Shown: positions 29,774-39,535 of the stretch, one piece after another
Position numbering within the stretch: the first letter of the stretch is position 1
How the letters are laid out: every line of letters starts with the position of its first letter
Source of the DNA: Pseudarthrobacter sp.
GTDB taxonomy: Bacteria; Actinomycetota; Actinomycetes; Actinomycetales; Micrococcaceae
Length of the DNA: 64,000 nt
Reading direction: 5' to 3'
Assembly (NCBI GenBank): GCA_031178005.1
Contig: JAPSJV010000004.1
Location: forward strand, 62,001 to 126,000
Translations under genes and position numbers: made by a program
Notes under the pieces: model-generated
What the model saw: only the letters and a program-made list of their open reading frames with translations
What the model was told of the DNA's origin: nothing
The model's database searches: none

Positions 29774-30652
29774 ATGCAACGCATCCTTCCCCTTATTGCA
29801 GCCCAAGCCCGGCCCAGGCTCATCGGCGAACCCATCGAGGCGTTCGCCGACGAGGTCCGCACGGCGCTCGCCGCCCAGCCGGACAGCAGGTTGGTGGTGT
29901 TCCCTGAGCTGCACCTGTTCGGCGACTCGGACCCGGACCGGCAACGCGCGGAAAAGCTCCACGAGGCCGCGGAGCCGCTCGACGGTCCGCGGGTCAGGGC
30001 ACTCCGGGCCCTGGCGGCGGACCTGGGCATCTGGCTGGTCCCCGGCAGTGTGTGCGAACGCGGCCCCGAAGGCCAGCTGTTCAACACCCAGCTGGTCCTC
30101 TCTCCGGAAGGGGACCTGGCCGGGTACTACCGGAAGGTGTTCCCCTGGCGGCCGTATGAGCCCTACGATCCGGGTGACCGCTTTGCCACCGTGGACCTGG
30201 CTGGAGTCGGCAGGGTGGGACTGAACATCTGCTACGACGCCTGGTTCCCCGAAGTGTCCCGCCACCTCGCCTGGATGGGCGCCGAGGTGATCATCAACGT
30301 CGTTAAGACCACCACGCCGGACCGGAAGCAGGAACTGGTGCTGGCCAAGGCCAACGCGATCGTCAACCAGGTATTCGTTGTCAGCGTCAACTGTGCCGGC
30401 CCCACCGGAATGGGCCGGAGCATCATTGTGGATCCGGAGGGCAACACCATTGCCGAGGCCCCGGATGCGGAACCCGTCCTGCTGGCCGCAGAGATGGACC
30501 TGTCCGCCGTCGAACATGTCCGGACGCATGGCACGGAGAACGCCAGCCGCCCCTGGTCCCAGTTCCAGGAGGGCGATGCTGCCCTGGAGCTGCCCCTCTA
30601 CCAAGGCCGGATCAATCCTGGCGCCTGGTCACCCCAGTCTTTCAATTCCTAA
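29774..30652 (+). CDS. carbon-nitrogen hydrolase (nitrilase superfamily)
   Basis: Catalytic E/K/C contexts FPELHLFG, YYRKVFPW, NICYDAWFPE. Confidence 0.9.
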   Translation: MQRILPLIAAQARPRLIGEPIEAFADEVRTALAAQPDSRLVVFPELHLFGDSDPDRQRAEKLHEAAEPLDGPRVRALRALAADLGIWLVPGSVCERGPEGQLFNTQLVLSPEGDLAGYYRKVFPWRPYEPYDPGDRFATVDLAGVGRVGLNICYDAWFPEVSRHLAWMGAEVIINVVKTTTPDRKQELVLAKANAIVNQVFVVSVNCAGPTGMGRSIIVDPEGNTIAEAPDAEPVLLAAEMDLSAVEHVRTHGTENASRPWSQFQEGDAALELPLYQGRINPGAWSPQSFNS

Positions 30653-30661
30653 GGAAACCCC

Positions 30662-32011
30662 GTGACTACAACACTGACCCGCACGCTGAAGCTGCCCTCC
30701 CTGGTGCTGTTCGGCCTGGCCTACCTGACCCCGCTGATCGTGCTGGGGATCTTCGGCATCATTGCCGAGTCCACCGGTGGTGCGGCGCCGGCAGCGTACC
30801 TGATGGCGATGGTGGCCATGCTGTTCACGGCCCACAGCTACGGCCGGATGGCCGTGGCCTTTCCCGTGGCCGGTTCCGCCTACACCTACGTCCACAGGTC
30901 CATTGATTCGCGCGTCGGGTTCCTGGTGGGCTGGGCCATCCTGCTGGACTACCTGTTCCTGCCCATGGTGATCTGGCTGATCGGCGGTTCCTACCTGACC
31001 GCGCAGTTCCCGGCCATTCCCATCGCCGTGTGGATCATCGGCTTCGTTGTGATCACCACGCTGCTGAATATCCTTGGCATCAAGGTGGCGGACAAGGCCA
31101 ACTACATCCTGATGGCATTCCAGCTGCTGGTCATCGTGTTCTTCGTGGCACTGTCCATCGGCAACGTGGTGACCACCTCGGGCGCCGGCGGACTGGCCAG
31201 CACGGAACCCTTCTTCAATGACACGTCAGGGTTTGCCACCATCTCTGCCGGTGCCGCGATCGCCGCGTATTCGTTCCTGGGATTCGACGCCGTCACCACC
31301 CTGACGGAGGAAACGGTGGACCCGCGCAAAACAGTTCCGCGGGCCATCATGCTGGTGGCCCTGATCGGCGGCGGCATCTTCGTGGTGGTCTCCTATGTGA
31401 CCCAGCTGGTGCACCCCGGCGGCGTGTTCGAGGATGCTGCCTCGGCGGCCAGTTCCATTGCCCTGCAGATCGGCGGGCAGCTGTTTGGTGCCATATTCCT
31501 GGCGGGCCTGGTGGTGGCGCAGTTCGCGTCCGGCCTGGCCGCACAGGCCAGCGCCTCCCGCCTGCTGTATGCGATGGGAAGGGACTCGGTGCTGCCCCAG
31601 GCCTTCTTTGGCCGGCTGAGCGAGAAGTACCACACCCCGGTGATCAACCTGGTCGCCACCGGTGCTGTAGGCCTGATCGCTGTGTTCCTGGATGTGGCCA
31701 CCTCGACGTCGTTCATCAACTTTGGTGCCTTCACCGCCTTTACGTTGGTGAACGTCGCCGTGGTGTTCCACTATGTGCGCCAGCGCCGGGAGGGCAATCA
31801 GCTGAACCCCCTTTCCTACGTGGTGGTGCCGGTGATCGGCGCCGTCATCTGTGCGTACCTGCTCTCCCGGCTGGACAGCAACGCCATTACGCTGGGTGTG
31901 TCCTGGCTGGTGTTGGGCGTGGTGGTCCTGGCCCTGATCACGAAGGGCTTCAGGACCGCTCCGCCGGAGATGACGTCCACGGAAAAGGCCACCATCGAAG
32001 CGGCCGCCTGA
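30662..32011 (+). CDS. APC family amino acid/amine permease
   Basis: LVLFGLAYLTPLIVLGIFGIIAESTGGAAPAAYLMAMVAMLFTAHSYGRMA...AAYSFLGFDAVTTLTEETVDPRKTVPR. Confidence 0.9.
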   Translation: MTTTLTRTLKLPSLVLFGLAYLTPLIVLGIFGIIAESTGGAAPAAYLMAMVAMLFTAHSYGRMAVAFPVAGSAYTYVHRSIDSRVGFLVGWAILLDYLFLPMVIWLIGGSYLTAQFPAIPIAVWIIGFVVITTLLNILGIKVADKANYILMAFQLLVIVFFVALSIGNVVTTSGAGGLASTEPFFNDTSGFATISAGAAIAAYSFLGFDAVTTLTEETVDPRKTVPRAIMLVALIGGGIFVVVSYVTQLVHPGGVFEDAASAASSIALQIGGQLFGAIFLAGLVVAQFASGLAAQASASRLLYAMGRDSVLPQAFFGRLSEKYHTPVINLVATGAVGLIAVFLDVATSTSFINFGAFTAFTLVNVAVVFHYVRQRREGNQLNPLSYVVVPVIGAVICAYLLSRLDSNAITLGVSWLVLGVVVLALITKGFRTAPPEMTSTEKATIEAAA

Positions 32012-32025
32012 ACTAAGGAGCATCG

Positions 32026-32805
32026 GTGAGGATAGCGCTGGGGCAGTTGCAGTCCGGCACGGATGCCCGGGCCAACCTGGCTGTGATGGACAGGTTCGCC
32101 GCCCAGGCAGCGCAGGATGGCGCGGCCCTGGTCGCCTTCCCGGAGTACGCCACTTATGAGAAGAAGATGGTGGATGCGACCTTCCCGGAGGTTGCCGAGC
32201 CGCTGGACGGGCCCGTCTGCCAGGAACTGGCCGGCATTGCCCGCCGGCACGGCATCGCGCTGGTGGCCGGTGTGGTGGAGTCCGCGCCGCACCCCGGCAA
32301 GGCGTACAACACCCTGGTGGCCTTCGGATCTGACGGCGCCCTGCTGGCTTCGTACCGGAAGATCCACCTTTTTGATGCCCAGGGCTTCGGGGAATCGCAG
32401 TACATCGCGCCCGGCCCTTCAACAGAGCCTGTGGTGTTTGCCGCCGGGGGAGTCCGCTTCGGCCTGATGACGTGTTACGACCTGCGGTTCCCGGAGCTGG
32501 CCAGATCGTTGTCCGACGCCGGCGCGCAGGTGCTGTTGGTCTGCTCCGCCTGGGTGCCCGGTGTCCACAAGACCGCCCAGTGGCTGGCGTTGAACACGGC
32601 CCGGGCCATTGAAAACAGTGTGTACGTGGCCGCGGTCTGCCAGGCTCCGCCCGTCTCAGTCGGCCGGAGCGTGCTGGTGGATCCGATGGGCGCGGTGGAA
32701 CTGGACCTGGGCACGGACCCCGGCGTCCGGACGCTTGAGGTTTCTCCGGGCACAGTGGCCAGCGTCCGGGAGGCGTTCCCGATGTTCCGGCAGCGGCGGC
32801 TGTAG
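32026..32805 (+). CDS. carbon-nitrogen hydrolase (nitrilase superfamily)
   Basis: FPEYATYEKK, YRKIHLFDAQGFGES, MTCYDLRFPEL. Confidence 0.92.
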   Translation: MRIALGQLQSGTDARANLAVMDRFAAQAAQDGAALVAFPEYATYEKKMVDATFPEVAEPLDGPVCQELAGIARRHGIALVAGVVESAPHPGKAYNTLVAFGSDGALLASYRKIHLFDAQGFGESQYIAPGPSTEPVVFAAGGVRFGLMTCYDLRFPELARSLSDAGAQVLLVCSAWVPGVHKTAQWLALNTARAIENSVYVAAVCQAPPVSVGRSVLVDPMGAVELDLGTDPGVRTLEVSPGTVASVREAFPMFRQRRL

Positions 32806-32867
32806 TTGCTGCCGCCCAGGGTGGGACGCCTTTGCCGCGTGGATGTGACCCGTGCCAGACTCGTCCG

Positions 32868-33791
32868 GTGATTACCGTGAGCCTGCCCAGCCAGGAACTG
32901 CTGGATGCGATGGAGCCGGCTGCCGGCGTCGAATACCACCTCTGGAACCTGACCGGGCCGGCGCCCGCAGAACGCTTTGACCTTCTGGTGCCGCCGTACA
33001 TGGGCGGCGCGGGGGTGCTGTCGGCGCTGAACGGCGTGGACGTACGGTTGGTGCAGAGCCAGTCGATCGGGTACGACGGCGTCTCTGACGTTCTGCCTCG
33101 AGGTTGCGTTTTCGCTAACGCGGCAGGGGTCCATGAAACGTCGACGGCGGAACTCGCCTTGGGCATGATGATCTCCAGCCAACGCGGACTGGCCGATTCT
33201 GCCCGGAACCAGGCAACCGGCACCTGGGGCCACGTCCAGCGGCCCAGCCTGGCCGACCGGCGCGTGCTGCTGGTGGGTTACGGGGGAGTGGGCAAGGCGG
33301 TTGAGGCGCGCCTGCTGCCGTTCGAAACCCACGTCACCCGGATGGCCAGCCGTGCGCGCGACGGCCAGCACGGTCCCATCCTGGGCATCGACTCACTGTA
33401 TGAGCAGCTTCCGCTGCATGACATTGTGGTGGTCAGCGTGCCGCTCAGCGAGCACACCCGCCACTTGGTTGATGCCAAGTTCCTGGCCGCGATGCCGGAC
33501 GGCGCGCTGCTGGTGAATGTGGCCCGCGGGCAGGTTGCCGACACCGAGGCACTGCTGAAGGAGACCTCCTCCGGACGTCTGCGCGCGGCGCTGGACGTCA
33601 CCGATCCGGAGCCGCTGCCGGCGGACCACCCGCTCTGGACAGTGCCTGGTGTCCTGATCACCCCGCACGTGGGCGGCGCCAGCTCGGCCATGTTCCCGAG
33701 GATGGTCCGGCTGGTCAAAAAACAGATCGGGCTCCTGCTGGAGGGCAAGGAGCCCGTGAACGTGGTGCTGGGCGGCAGCCGCTCGTCGTAA
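32868..33791 (+). CDS. D-isomer-specific 2-hydroxyacid dehydrogenase
   Basis: VLLVGYGGVGKAVEARLLPFETHVTRM; PDGALLVNVARGQVADTEALL; TPHVGGASSAM. Confidence 0.9.
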   Translation: MITVSLPSQELLDAMEPAAGVEYHLWNLTGPAPAERFDLLVPPYMGGAGVLSALNGVDVRLVQSQSIGYDGVSDVLPRGCVFANAAGVHETSTAELALGMMISSQRGLADSARNQATGTWGHVQRPSLADRRVLLVGYGGVGKAVEARLLPFETHVTRMASRARDGQHGPILGIDSLYEQLPLHDIVVVSVPLSEHTRHLVDAKFLAAMPDGALLVNVARGQVADTEALLKETSSGRLRAALDVTDPEPLPADHPLWTVPGVLITPHVGGASSAMFPRMVRLVKKQIGLLLEGKEPVNVVLGGSRSS

Positions 33792-33909
33792 AAGACCCGC
33801 CGCTCGGCGCAGAACCGACGCACCGGCAAGCGGCATGCACTATGTTTGCGGCAGGCATTGGCGCAGTGACAACGACGTCTTCAACTGCAGGAAAGCAAGA
33901 GGAATACTT

Positions 33910-35304
33910 ATGGGCTGGCTGGACCGAGAACGAACCATTGCACCGCCGGGCTTCAACCGCTGGCTGGTACCGCCTGCGGCGCTCGCCGTTCACCTTTGCA
34001 TAGGCCAGGCCTATGCAACCAGCGTTTACAAGACCGCGCTGGTTAAACACTTCGACGCCAGCCTCACGGAAATCGGGATTATCTTCTCCATTGCCATCGT
34101 GATGCTTGGCCTCTCCGCGGCCGTCATGGGGACCTGGGTGGATGCCAACGGCCCACGCAAGGCCATGTTCACGTCGGCCATGTTCTGGGTCAGCGGCTTC
34201 CTGATCGGCTCGCTGGGCATCTTCACCAACCAGCTGTGGCTGGTCTACCTCGGGTACGGCTTCGTTGGCGGCATCGGCCTGGGAATCGGCTACATTTCGC
34301 CGGTGTCCACGCTGATCAAGTGGTTCCCGGACCGCCCGGGCCTCGCCACCGGGATGGCCATCATGGGCTTCGGCGGCGGCGCGCTGATCGCCAGCCCGGT
34401 GTCTTCGGCGTTGCTTAGAATGTACGATCCCGGTTCAAATGGCGCGGACTGGGTGGCCAGCGGCGATGCCGTGGGCAAGCTATTCCTGACTCTCGGCGTC
34501 GTCTATCTCGTCTACATGCTCTTTGGTGCCTTCACCATCAAGGTCCCGGCCGAAGGCTGGCGCCCGGCTGGGTTCGACCCCGCCAAGGTCAAGAAGGCGG
34601 CGCTGGTCACCATGGAGAACGTCTCCGCCCGGAACGCCGTCAAGACCAAACAGTTCTGGCTCGTGTGGATCGCGCTTTTCTGCAATGTCACCGCGGGGAT
34701 CGGCATCCTGGAGCAGGCCGCCCCCATGATCCAGGACTTCTTCCGCCAGTCCGACGGCGTGTCCCTGGTCAGTGCCGCGGTGGCGTCCGGTTTTGTGGGG
34801 CTGCTTTCCATCGGCAACATGGCCGGCCGTTTCGGCTGGTCCGCCACCTCGGACATCACCGGGCGGAAGCGGATCTACATGGTGTACCTGGGCGTCGGTG
34901 CCGTGTTGTACACGGTCCTTGCCCTGGCCGGATCGTCCAGTACGTTCCTTTACGTGGTGCTGGCCTTTGTCATCATTTCCTTCTACGGCGGCGGCTTCGC
35001 AACGGTTCCGGCATACCTCCGGGACCTGTTCGGGACGTTCCAGGTGGGCGCCATCCACGGCCGCCTGCTGACGGCCTGGTCTGCCGCGGGCGTCGCAGGT
35101 CCATTGATCGTCAACGCTTTCCTGGATGCCCAGGGGAAGCCCGGGCAGCTGACCGCCGCGTCCTACCAGCCGGCCCTGCTGACCATGGTGGGGCTGCTGG
35201 TTATCGGGTTCCTGGCCAACCTGATGGTCAAACCCGTTGACGAACGGTTCCACGAACCCCGCCCCGGCCGCGCCCGGTCGCACGAACCCGCCATGGAGGC
35301 CTGA
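33910..35304 (+). CDS. OFA (oxalate/formate antiporter) family MFS transporter
   Basis: MGWLDRERTIAPPGFNRWLVPPAALAVHLCIGQAYATSVYKTAL...MGFGGGALIASPVSSALL. Confidence 0.88.
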   Translation: MGWLDRERTIAPPGFNRWLVPPAALAVHLCIGQAYATSVYKTALVKHFDASLTEIGIIFSIAIVMLGLSAAVMGTWVDANGPRKAMFTSAMFWVSGFLIGSLGIFTNQLWLVYLGYGFVGGIGLGIGYISPVSTLIKWFPDRPGLATGMAIMGFGGGALIASPVSSALLRMYDPGSNGADWVASGDAVGKLFLTLGVVYLVYMLFGAFTIKVPAEGWRPAGFDPAKVKKAALVTMENVSARNAVKTKQFWLVWIALFCNVTAGIGILEQAAPMIQDFFRQSDGVSLVSAAVASGFVGLLSIGNMAGRFGWSATSDITGRKRIYMVYLGVGAVLYTVLALAGSSSTFLYVVLAFVIISFYGGGFATVPAYLRDLFGTFQVGAIHGRLLTAWSAAGVAGPLIVNAFLDAQGKPGQLTAASYQPALLTMVGLLVIGFLANLMVKPVDERFHEPRPGRARSHEPAMEA

Positions 35305-35305
35305 G

Positions 35306-35449
35306 ATGAGCACAGCACACACGTCAGAAGCGGATACTCCCGTCCAAGCCTCCACCGGCAAGCTGGCCGTGGGTTGGGCACTCGTCGGGGTGCCGCTGGC
35401 CTACGGGATCTACCAGACGCTAACACGGGTGGCGGCGCTGTTCGGCTGA
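35306..35449 (+). CDS. MFS transporter small subunit-like single-TM protein
   Basis: MSTAHTSEADTPVQASTGKLAVGWALVGVPLAYGIYQTLTRVAALFG, immediately after the OFA gene. Confidence 0.75.
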   Translation: MSTAHTSEADTPVQASTGKLAVGWALVGVPLAYGIYQTLTRVAALFG

Positions 35450-35548
35450 CGGCGGCTGGCCTGCGTACAGCTCCTCCAAACCAGGCGAGTGCTTTCAGCC
35501 GGAGCCGGGCCGGACTAGGATGGCGCGAAAACGAGCGGAGGACTGCAG

Positions 35549-36385
35549 ATGCCCAGGCAAGCGGAAACAAACCCGGAAACAGGTTATGCGTCAGTCAACG
35601 GACTTCAGATGTACTACGAGGTGCATGGCTCGGGTGGAACGCCGTTGTTGCTCCTGCACGGCGGCCTGTTCGACATTGAGCAGCAGTTCGGCGCCCTGAT
35701 CCCGGCATTGTCGGAAGGACGCAGGGTCATCGCCGCGGACTTCCAGGGCCACGGCAGAACCAACGACATTGATCGCCCGCTGAACACGCCCGACCTGGCC
35801 TCGGACGTGGTTGGCCTGCTGGCGCATCTGGACGTGGGCGAGGCTGATGTCTTCGGATTCAGCGTTGGAGGGGCAGTCGCCCTGCACCTGGCAATCAAGC
35901 ATCCCGGCCTGGTCCGCAAGGTCATCGTCTCCTCGGTATCCTTCCGCCCTGAGGGTGATCGTGGCGGAAACGCCGAGGCAGTCTCTGCCATGACAGTTGA
36001 CATGATCGCCGGCACGCCGATGGAACAGCGCTATCTGGCGGTCTCGCCGCATCCGGACCACGGTCATTTGCAGGGCCTGCTGGACAAGCTGGGCGGCTAC
36101 GATGCGGGCTCCAGCGGCTGGACCGATGACGAGATCCGCGGCATCGCTGCGCCCACCCTGATCACCGTGGGCGATTGCGACATGGTGAAGCTGGAGCACG
36201 CCGTGCGTTTCCTGCAGCTGCGCGGTGGCGACGTCAACGGTGATTTTGACGGCGTGCCCGCCTCGCAACTCGCGGTGTTCCCGGGCACCACCCACTTCTT
36301 CGGCCTCTCCAGGACCAACCTTGTGCAGGACGTTGTGACTACCTTCCTGGATGCACCTTCGGCAGGTGGCCGGCCGGACCAGTGA
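35549..36385 (+). CDS. alpha/beta hydrolase
   Basis: LLLLHGGLFDIEQQFGALIPAL...DVFGFSVGGAVALHLAIKHPGLV. Confidence 0.88.
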   Translation: MPRQAETNPETGYASVNGLQMYYEVHGSGGTPLLLLHGGLFDIEQQFGALIPALSEGRRVIAADFQGHGRTNDIDRPLNTPDLASDVVGLLAHLDVGEADVFGFSVGGAVALHLAIKHPGLVRKVIVSSVSFRPEGDRGGNAEAVSAMTVDMIAGTPMEQRYLAVSPHPDHGHLQGLLDKLGGYDAGSSGWTDDEIRGIAAPTLITVGDCDMVKLEHAVRFLQLRGGDVNGDFDGVPASQLAVFPGTTHFFGLSRTNLVQDVVTTFLDAPSAGGRPDQ

Positions 36386-36530
36386 TGACGGAAGCGTTGG
36401 GCCGTCCTACTGCATTGGCTCCAGGCTCTTGTTGGCCGCCGATGGAAGAGCACGGCCTTGCCACTGCGGTGCCGACGATTGTTTTGACACGCGCAGCAGT
36501 CTCTGGGGCATCCGCCGGGAAGGTGAACGC

Positions 36531-36860
36531 ATGGGGCGGCAACCCAATGCCGCCCTGGATGCTGATTCTGACCTCATTGCCGACGCCGCATGGCACCCGG
36601 GGATGGGCATGGCGAAAACAGCCAAGGTCCTGGGTCCCGAGCAGGTGGTGGTTGCGTTCGCCCCCGAGGCCAATGTTGGAGGATTTGCCGATCTCAGCAG
36701 GGATGCTTTCCAGGGCCAATATCGGCATTCCAACACTCCGCCTCCGTTGTTGATCAACACCGTTGTGGATCACGGGGCCGTGGCCAGGGGCGCTGCTTGC
36801 TCGGTTCTGGCAAGCTTGTTCTCGGCACGACAATTACAACCCGATGCCGAGTCGGCGTAA
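36531..36860 (+). CDS. hypothetical protein, doubtful
   Basis: Open frame MGRQPNAALDADSDLIADAAWHPGMGMAKTAKVLGPEQVVVAFAPEANVGG...; no recognised motif, competing frames on both strands. Confidence 0.25.
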   Translation: MGRQPNAALDADSDLIADAAWHPGMGMAKTAKVLGPEQVVVAFAPEANVGGFADLSRDAFQGQYRHSNTPPPLLINTVVDHGAVARGAACSVLASLFSARQLQPDAESA

Positions 36861-36891
36861 AAGGACTACGCCGTTTCGGTGCCCGGCAACC

Positions 36892-37920
36892 ATGAAAGAC
36901 AGGAAATTGGACAGCTGCTGTACCCCTAACGCGGGTTCCTCCCGGTCGGATGGCAAGCCCGTCCTGAACCTGCTCGCGGTTCCCGCGGCGCTCCATTCCC
37001 CTCATGCCGAGCCCTCCGGGTCCGCAACGGCCGGTCCCAGCCTTCCGTCCGACGTCGAAATCCCCGCTGGGACCTTCGCCATGGGTGACCCTTTCAATGA
37101 GGGTTACGACGGCGATGGCGAGTCGCCGGTGCACGAAGTGCGGATCTCCGCATTCCGGATCAGCGCCACCACGGTCACCAACCAGGAGTTCGCCGCGTTT
37201 GTGGACGCCACCGGGTACCGGACAGAGTCCGAAACCTACGGAACATCGGCCGTGTTCCACCTGGCGGTCCAAGCAGACCAGCGCGATATCCTCAACCGCG
37301 TCAACGATGTCCCGTGGTGGCTCAACGTTCGCGGAGCCGGTTGGGCACACCCCGCCGGGCCTCTTTCGCACTGGTCGGACATCCCGGACCACCCTGTCAC
37401 CCACGTCTCCCACAACGATGCCCTGGCATACTGCGCCTGGGCCGGACGCCGGCTGCCCACGGAGGCCGAATGGGAATATGCCGCCCGTGGCGGCCAAGCA
37501 GGGCAGCGGTATCCGTGGGGCGACGATCTGCACAACGAGGACGCTGCCGGCCCCGCCGAACGCCACAGATGCAACATCTGGCAGGGCGAATTCCCGGCCC
37601 GCAACGATGTTGAAGACGGCTACCTCACCACCGCGCCCGCAGTGTCATTCAGTCCCAACGGCTACGGGCTCTACCAAACCAGCGGAAACGTGTGGGAATG
37701 GTGCAGCGACTGGTTCCTGCCCAAGTACTACAAGACGTGCCTGGGCGCCGGAACCGTGGAGGATCCGCAGGGGCCCACCATCGGGCGCGGGCGGGTGATG
37801 CGCGGTGGCTCCTATCTCTGCCACGACTCATACTGCAACCGGTACCGCCTGGCAGCGCGGAGCTCCAACACCCCCGATTCGGCCAGCGGCAACCTGGGCT
37901 TCAGGACGGTAGCGCTCTAG
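36892..37920 (+). CDS. formylglycine-generating enzyme (SUMF1/FGE-type)
   Basis: IPAGTFAMGDPFNEGYDGDGESPVHEV...RLPTEAEWEYAARGG...SGNVWEWCSDW...VMRGGSYLCHDSYCNRYRLAAR (active-site C-x4-C). Confidence 0.92.
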   Translation: MKDRKLDSCCTPNAGSSRSDGKPVLNLLAVPAALHSPHAEPSGSATAGPSLPSDVEIPAGTFAMGDPFNEGYDGDGESPVHEVRISAFRISATTVTNQEFAAFVDATGYRTESETYGTSAVFHLAVQADQRDILNRVNDVPWWLNVRGAGWAHPAGPLSHWSDIPDHPVTHVSHNDALAYCAWAGRRLPTEAEWEYAARGGQAGQRYPWGDDLHNEDAAGPAERHRCNIWQGEFPARNDVEDGYLTTAPAVSFSPNGYGLYQTSGNVWEWCSDWFLPKYYKTCLGAGTVEDPQGPTIGRGRVMRGGSYLCHDSYCNRYRLAARSSNTPDSASGNLGFRTVAL

Positions 37921-37934
37921 GTCCTGGTCCCGGC

Positions 37935-39368
37935 CTACAGGCCGTCGGTGTCTTGTCCGGGTGGCAGGATGTTGTGGTTGCGGCTGAAGAGGTTGCCGGG
38001 ATCGTACTGCCGCTTCAGGTCAATAAGCCGCTGGTACTTGTCCTGCCCGTAGGTTTGGCGCGCTGCCTCCGGGTCCTGCCGGGTTTCGCCGCCCAGGAAG
38101 TTCAGGTACTCGCCCTGTTCGGAGAACGGCTGCATGCTAGCGTGCGCCTCGCGGGCGAACGCGGTCAGGCGCACGTCATCCTCGGCGTCAGCCCAGAACC
38201 CGTAGATGTTCAGCAGGTAGCGTGAGGCCCGGCTGGGGTAGGCCGTTGCCTCCTCGGCCGTCCTGCCAAAGGCCCCCTCCAGGTGGTGGACGTCTATTCC
38301 CGTGCCGCGCCATTGCACCCGGGACGCGAAGCCCGCGAGGACGTCGATGACTTGCTCATCCAGGCGGGAAAAGGAGACGTTCTTCCAATACCCGCGCGCT
38401 CCCGTGGGAAACAGGCTGTCCATGGCGCTCTGCCACTCAGGCCAGGCAACCGGGCCAACCTCTTCCTGGTCCGGGGGAGCGTGGTGCCGCAGTTGGTTGA
38501 TGAGGTCCAAACCGGGCTGGTGGTCGGCGCCCGCCCAGGCGCAGCCGATGATCAGCCACGGCGCCTCACCCATCTCAAACTCCGGTGGAAGGACCAGGAT
38601 GCTGAGGATCGGGTTCATCTGGTCAGGCAGGTCCCGGGTCCACTTCTCATACCCGGCCAGTGCCTGTTTCCAGTGCTCGGGGAGGTAGAAGAGATTTGCG
38701 CCCAGGACGGGGTGGGGGAGCGGGCGTGCCCGGAAGGTGAAAGAAGATACGACGCCGAAATTTCCGCCGCCGCCGCGGAGGCCCCAGAACAGTTTCGGGT
38801 TCTCTTCCTCGCTGGCCCGCAGGTGCCCGCCGTCGGCCGTGACGACTTCAGCTGAGACCAGGTTGTCCAGCGTCAGTCCGTTGCTCCGGGTCAGCCAGCC
38901 CACGCCGCCGCCCAGGGTCAGTCCGGCCACCCCGGTGGCACTGATGACGCCCAGGGGAACGGCCAGCCCGTGTTCGGCGGTGGCCCTGTCGACGTCGGCA
39001 AGCGTTGCGCCGGGTTCCACGGTTACCAGGAGGGTGTCCGGGTCCACGGTGACACCGCGCAGCGCGCTCAGGTCCAGTACCAGCCCGCCTTCCACGCTGC
39101 CGTGGCCGGCCACATTGTGCCCTCCGCCGCGGACGGCCAGCACCAGACCGGTGTCCGCTGCCGCGCTCAGGACGGGATCGATGTCGGCCACCGAGCCCGC
39201 GCGCGCGATGGCCCGGGGATGCAGGTCATGCATGCCGTTCCAAATTCGCCGGGCTTCGTCATAACCGGTGTCACCCGGTTCCAGCAGGCTTCCGGACAGC
39301 TGTTTCCGCAGGCGGTCCAGCTTCTGGGTGAGCTGTTCTTTTGAAACGCCGTCTTCCGAAATATCCAT
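37935..39368 (-). CDS. FAD-binding (BBE) oxidoreductase
   Basis: VLAVRGGGHNVAGHGSVEGGLVLDLSALRGVTVDPDTLLVTVEPGATLADVDRATAEHGLAVPLG; C-terminal YDPGNLFSRNHNI. Confidence 0.92.
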   Translation of the reverse strand: MDISEDGVSKEQLTQKLDRLRKQLSGSLLEPGDTGYDEARRIWNGMHDLHPRAIARAGSVADIDPVLSAAADTGLVLAVRGGGHNVAGHGSVEGGLVLDLSALRGVTVDPDTLLVTVEPGATLADVDRATAEHGLAVPLGVISATGVAGLTLGGGVGWLTRSNGLTLDNLVSAEVVTADGGHLRASEEENPKLFWGLRGGGGNFGVVSSFTFRARPLPHPVLGANLFYLPEHWKQALAGYEKWTRDLPDQMNPILSILVLPPEFEMGEAPWLIIGCAWAGADHQPGLDLINQLRHHAPPDQEEVGPVAWPEWQSAMDSLFPTGARGYWKNVSFSRLDEQVIDVLAGFASRVQWRGTGIDVHHLEGAFGRTAEEATAYPSRASRYLLNIYGFWADAEDDVRLTAFAREAHASMQPFSEQGEYLNFLGGETRQDPEAARQTYGQDKYQRLIDLKRQYDPGNLFSRNHNILPPGQDTDGL

Positions 39369-39535
39369 CGATCCAGTCCTCGCCAGTCAGGGGTGGCGGG
39401 ACGTTGTGGGCCCACCGGTTTCACTGTTGTCGACAACGCGAAAAGGGGCACTGCTGGCAGCGGCAATCCAAGTATCTGGCCGCGCCACCCGGCGGTCAAG
39501 AGGCTGCGCTGAGCGGCCGGCGGCGGCAGCGTGCC

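Noticed and set aside
31226-33223. 665-aa minus-strand ORF
   Set aside because: Antisense shadow of permease and hydrolase genes in high-GC DNA; low-complexity Arg/Pro-rich translation with no motifs
36386-36860. Candidate divergent or degraded gene between the hydrolase and FGE
   Set aside because: Three frames are open on two strands and none gives a recognisable family; kept only as a low-confidence ORF
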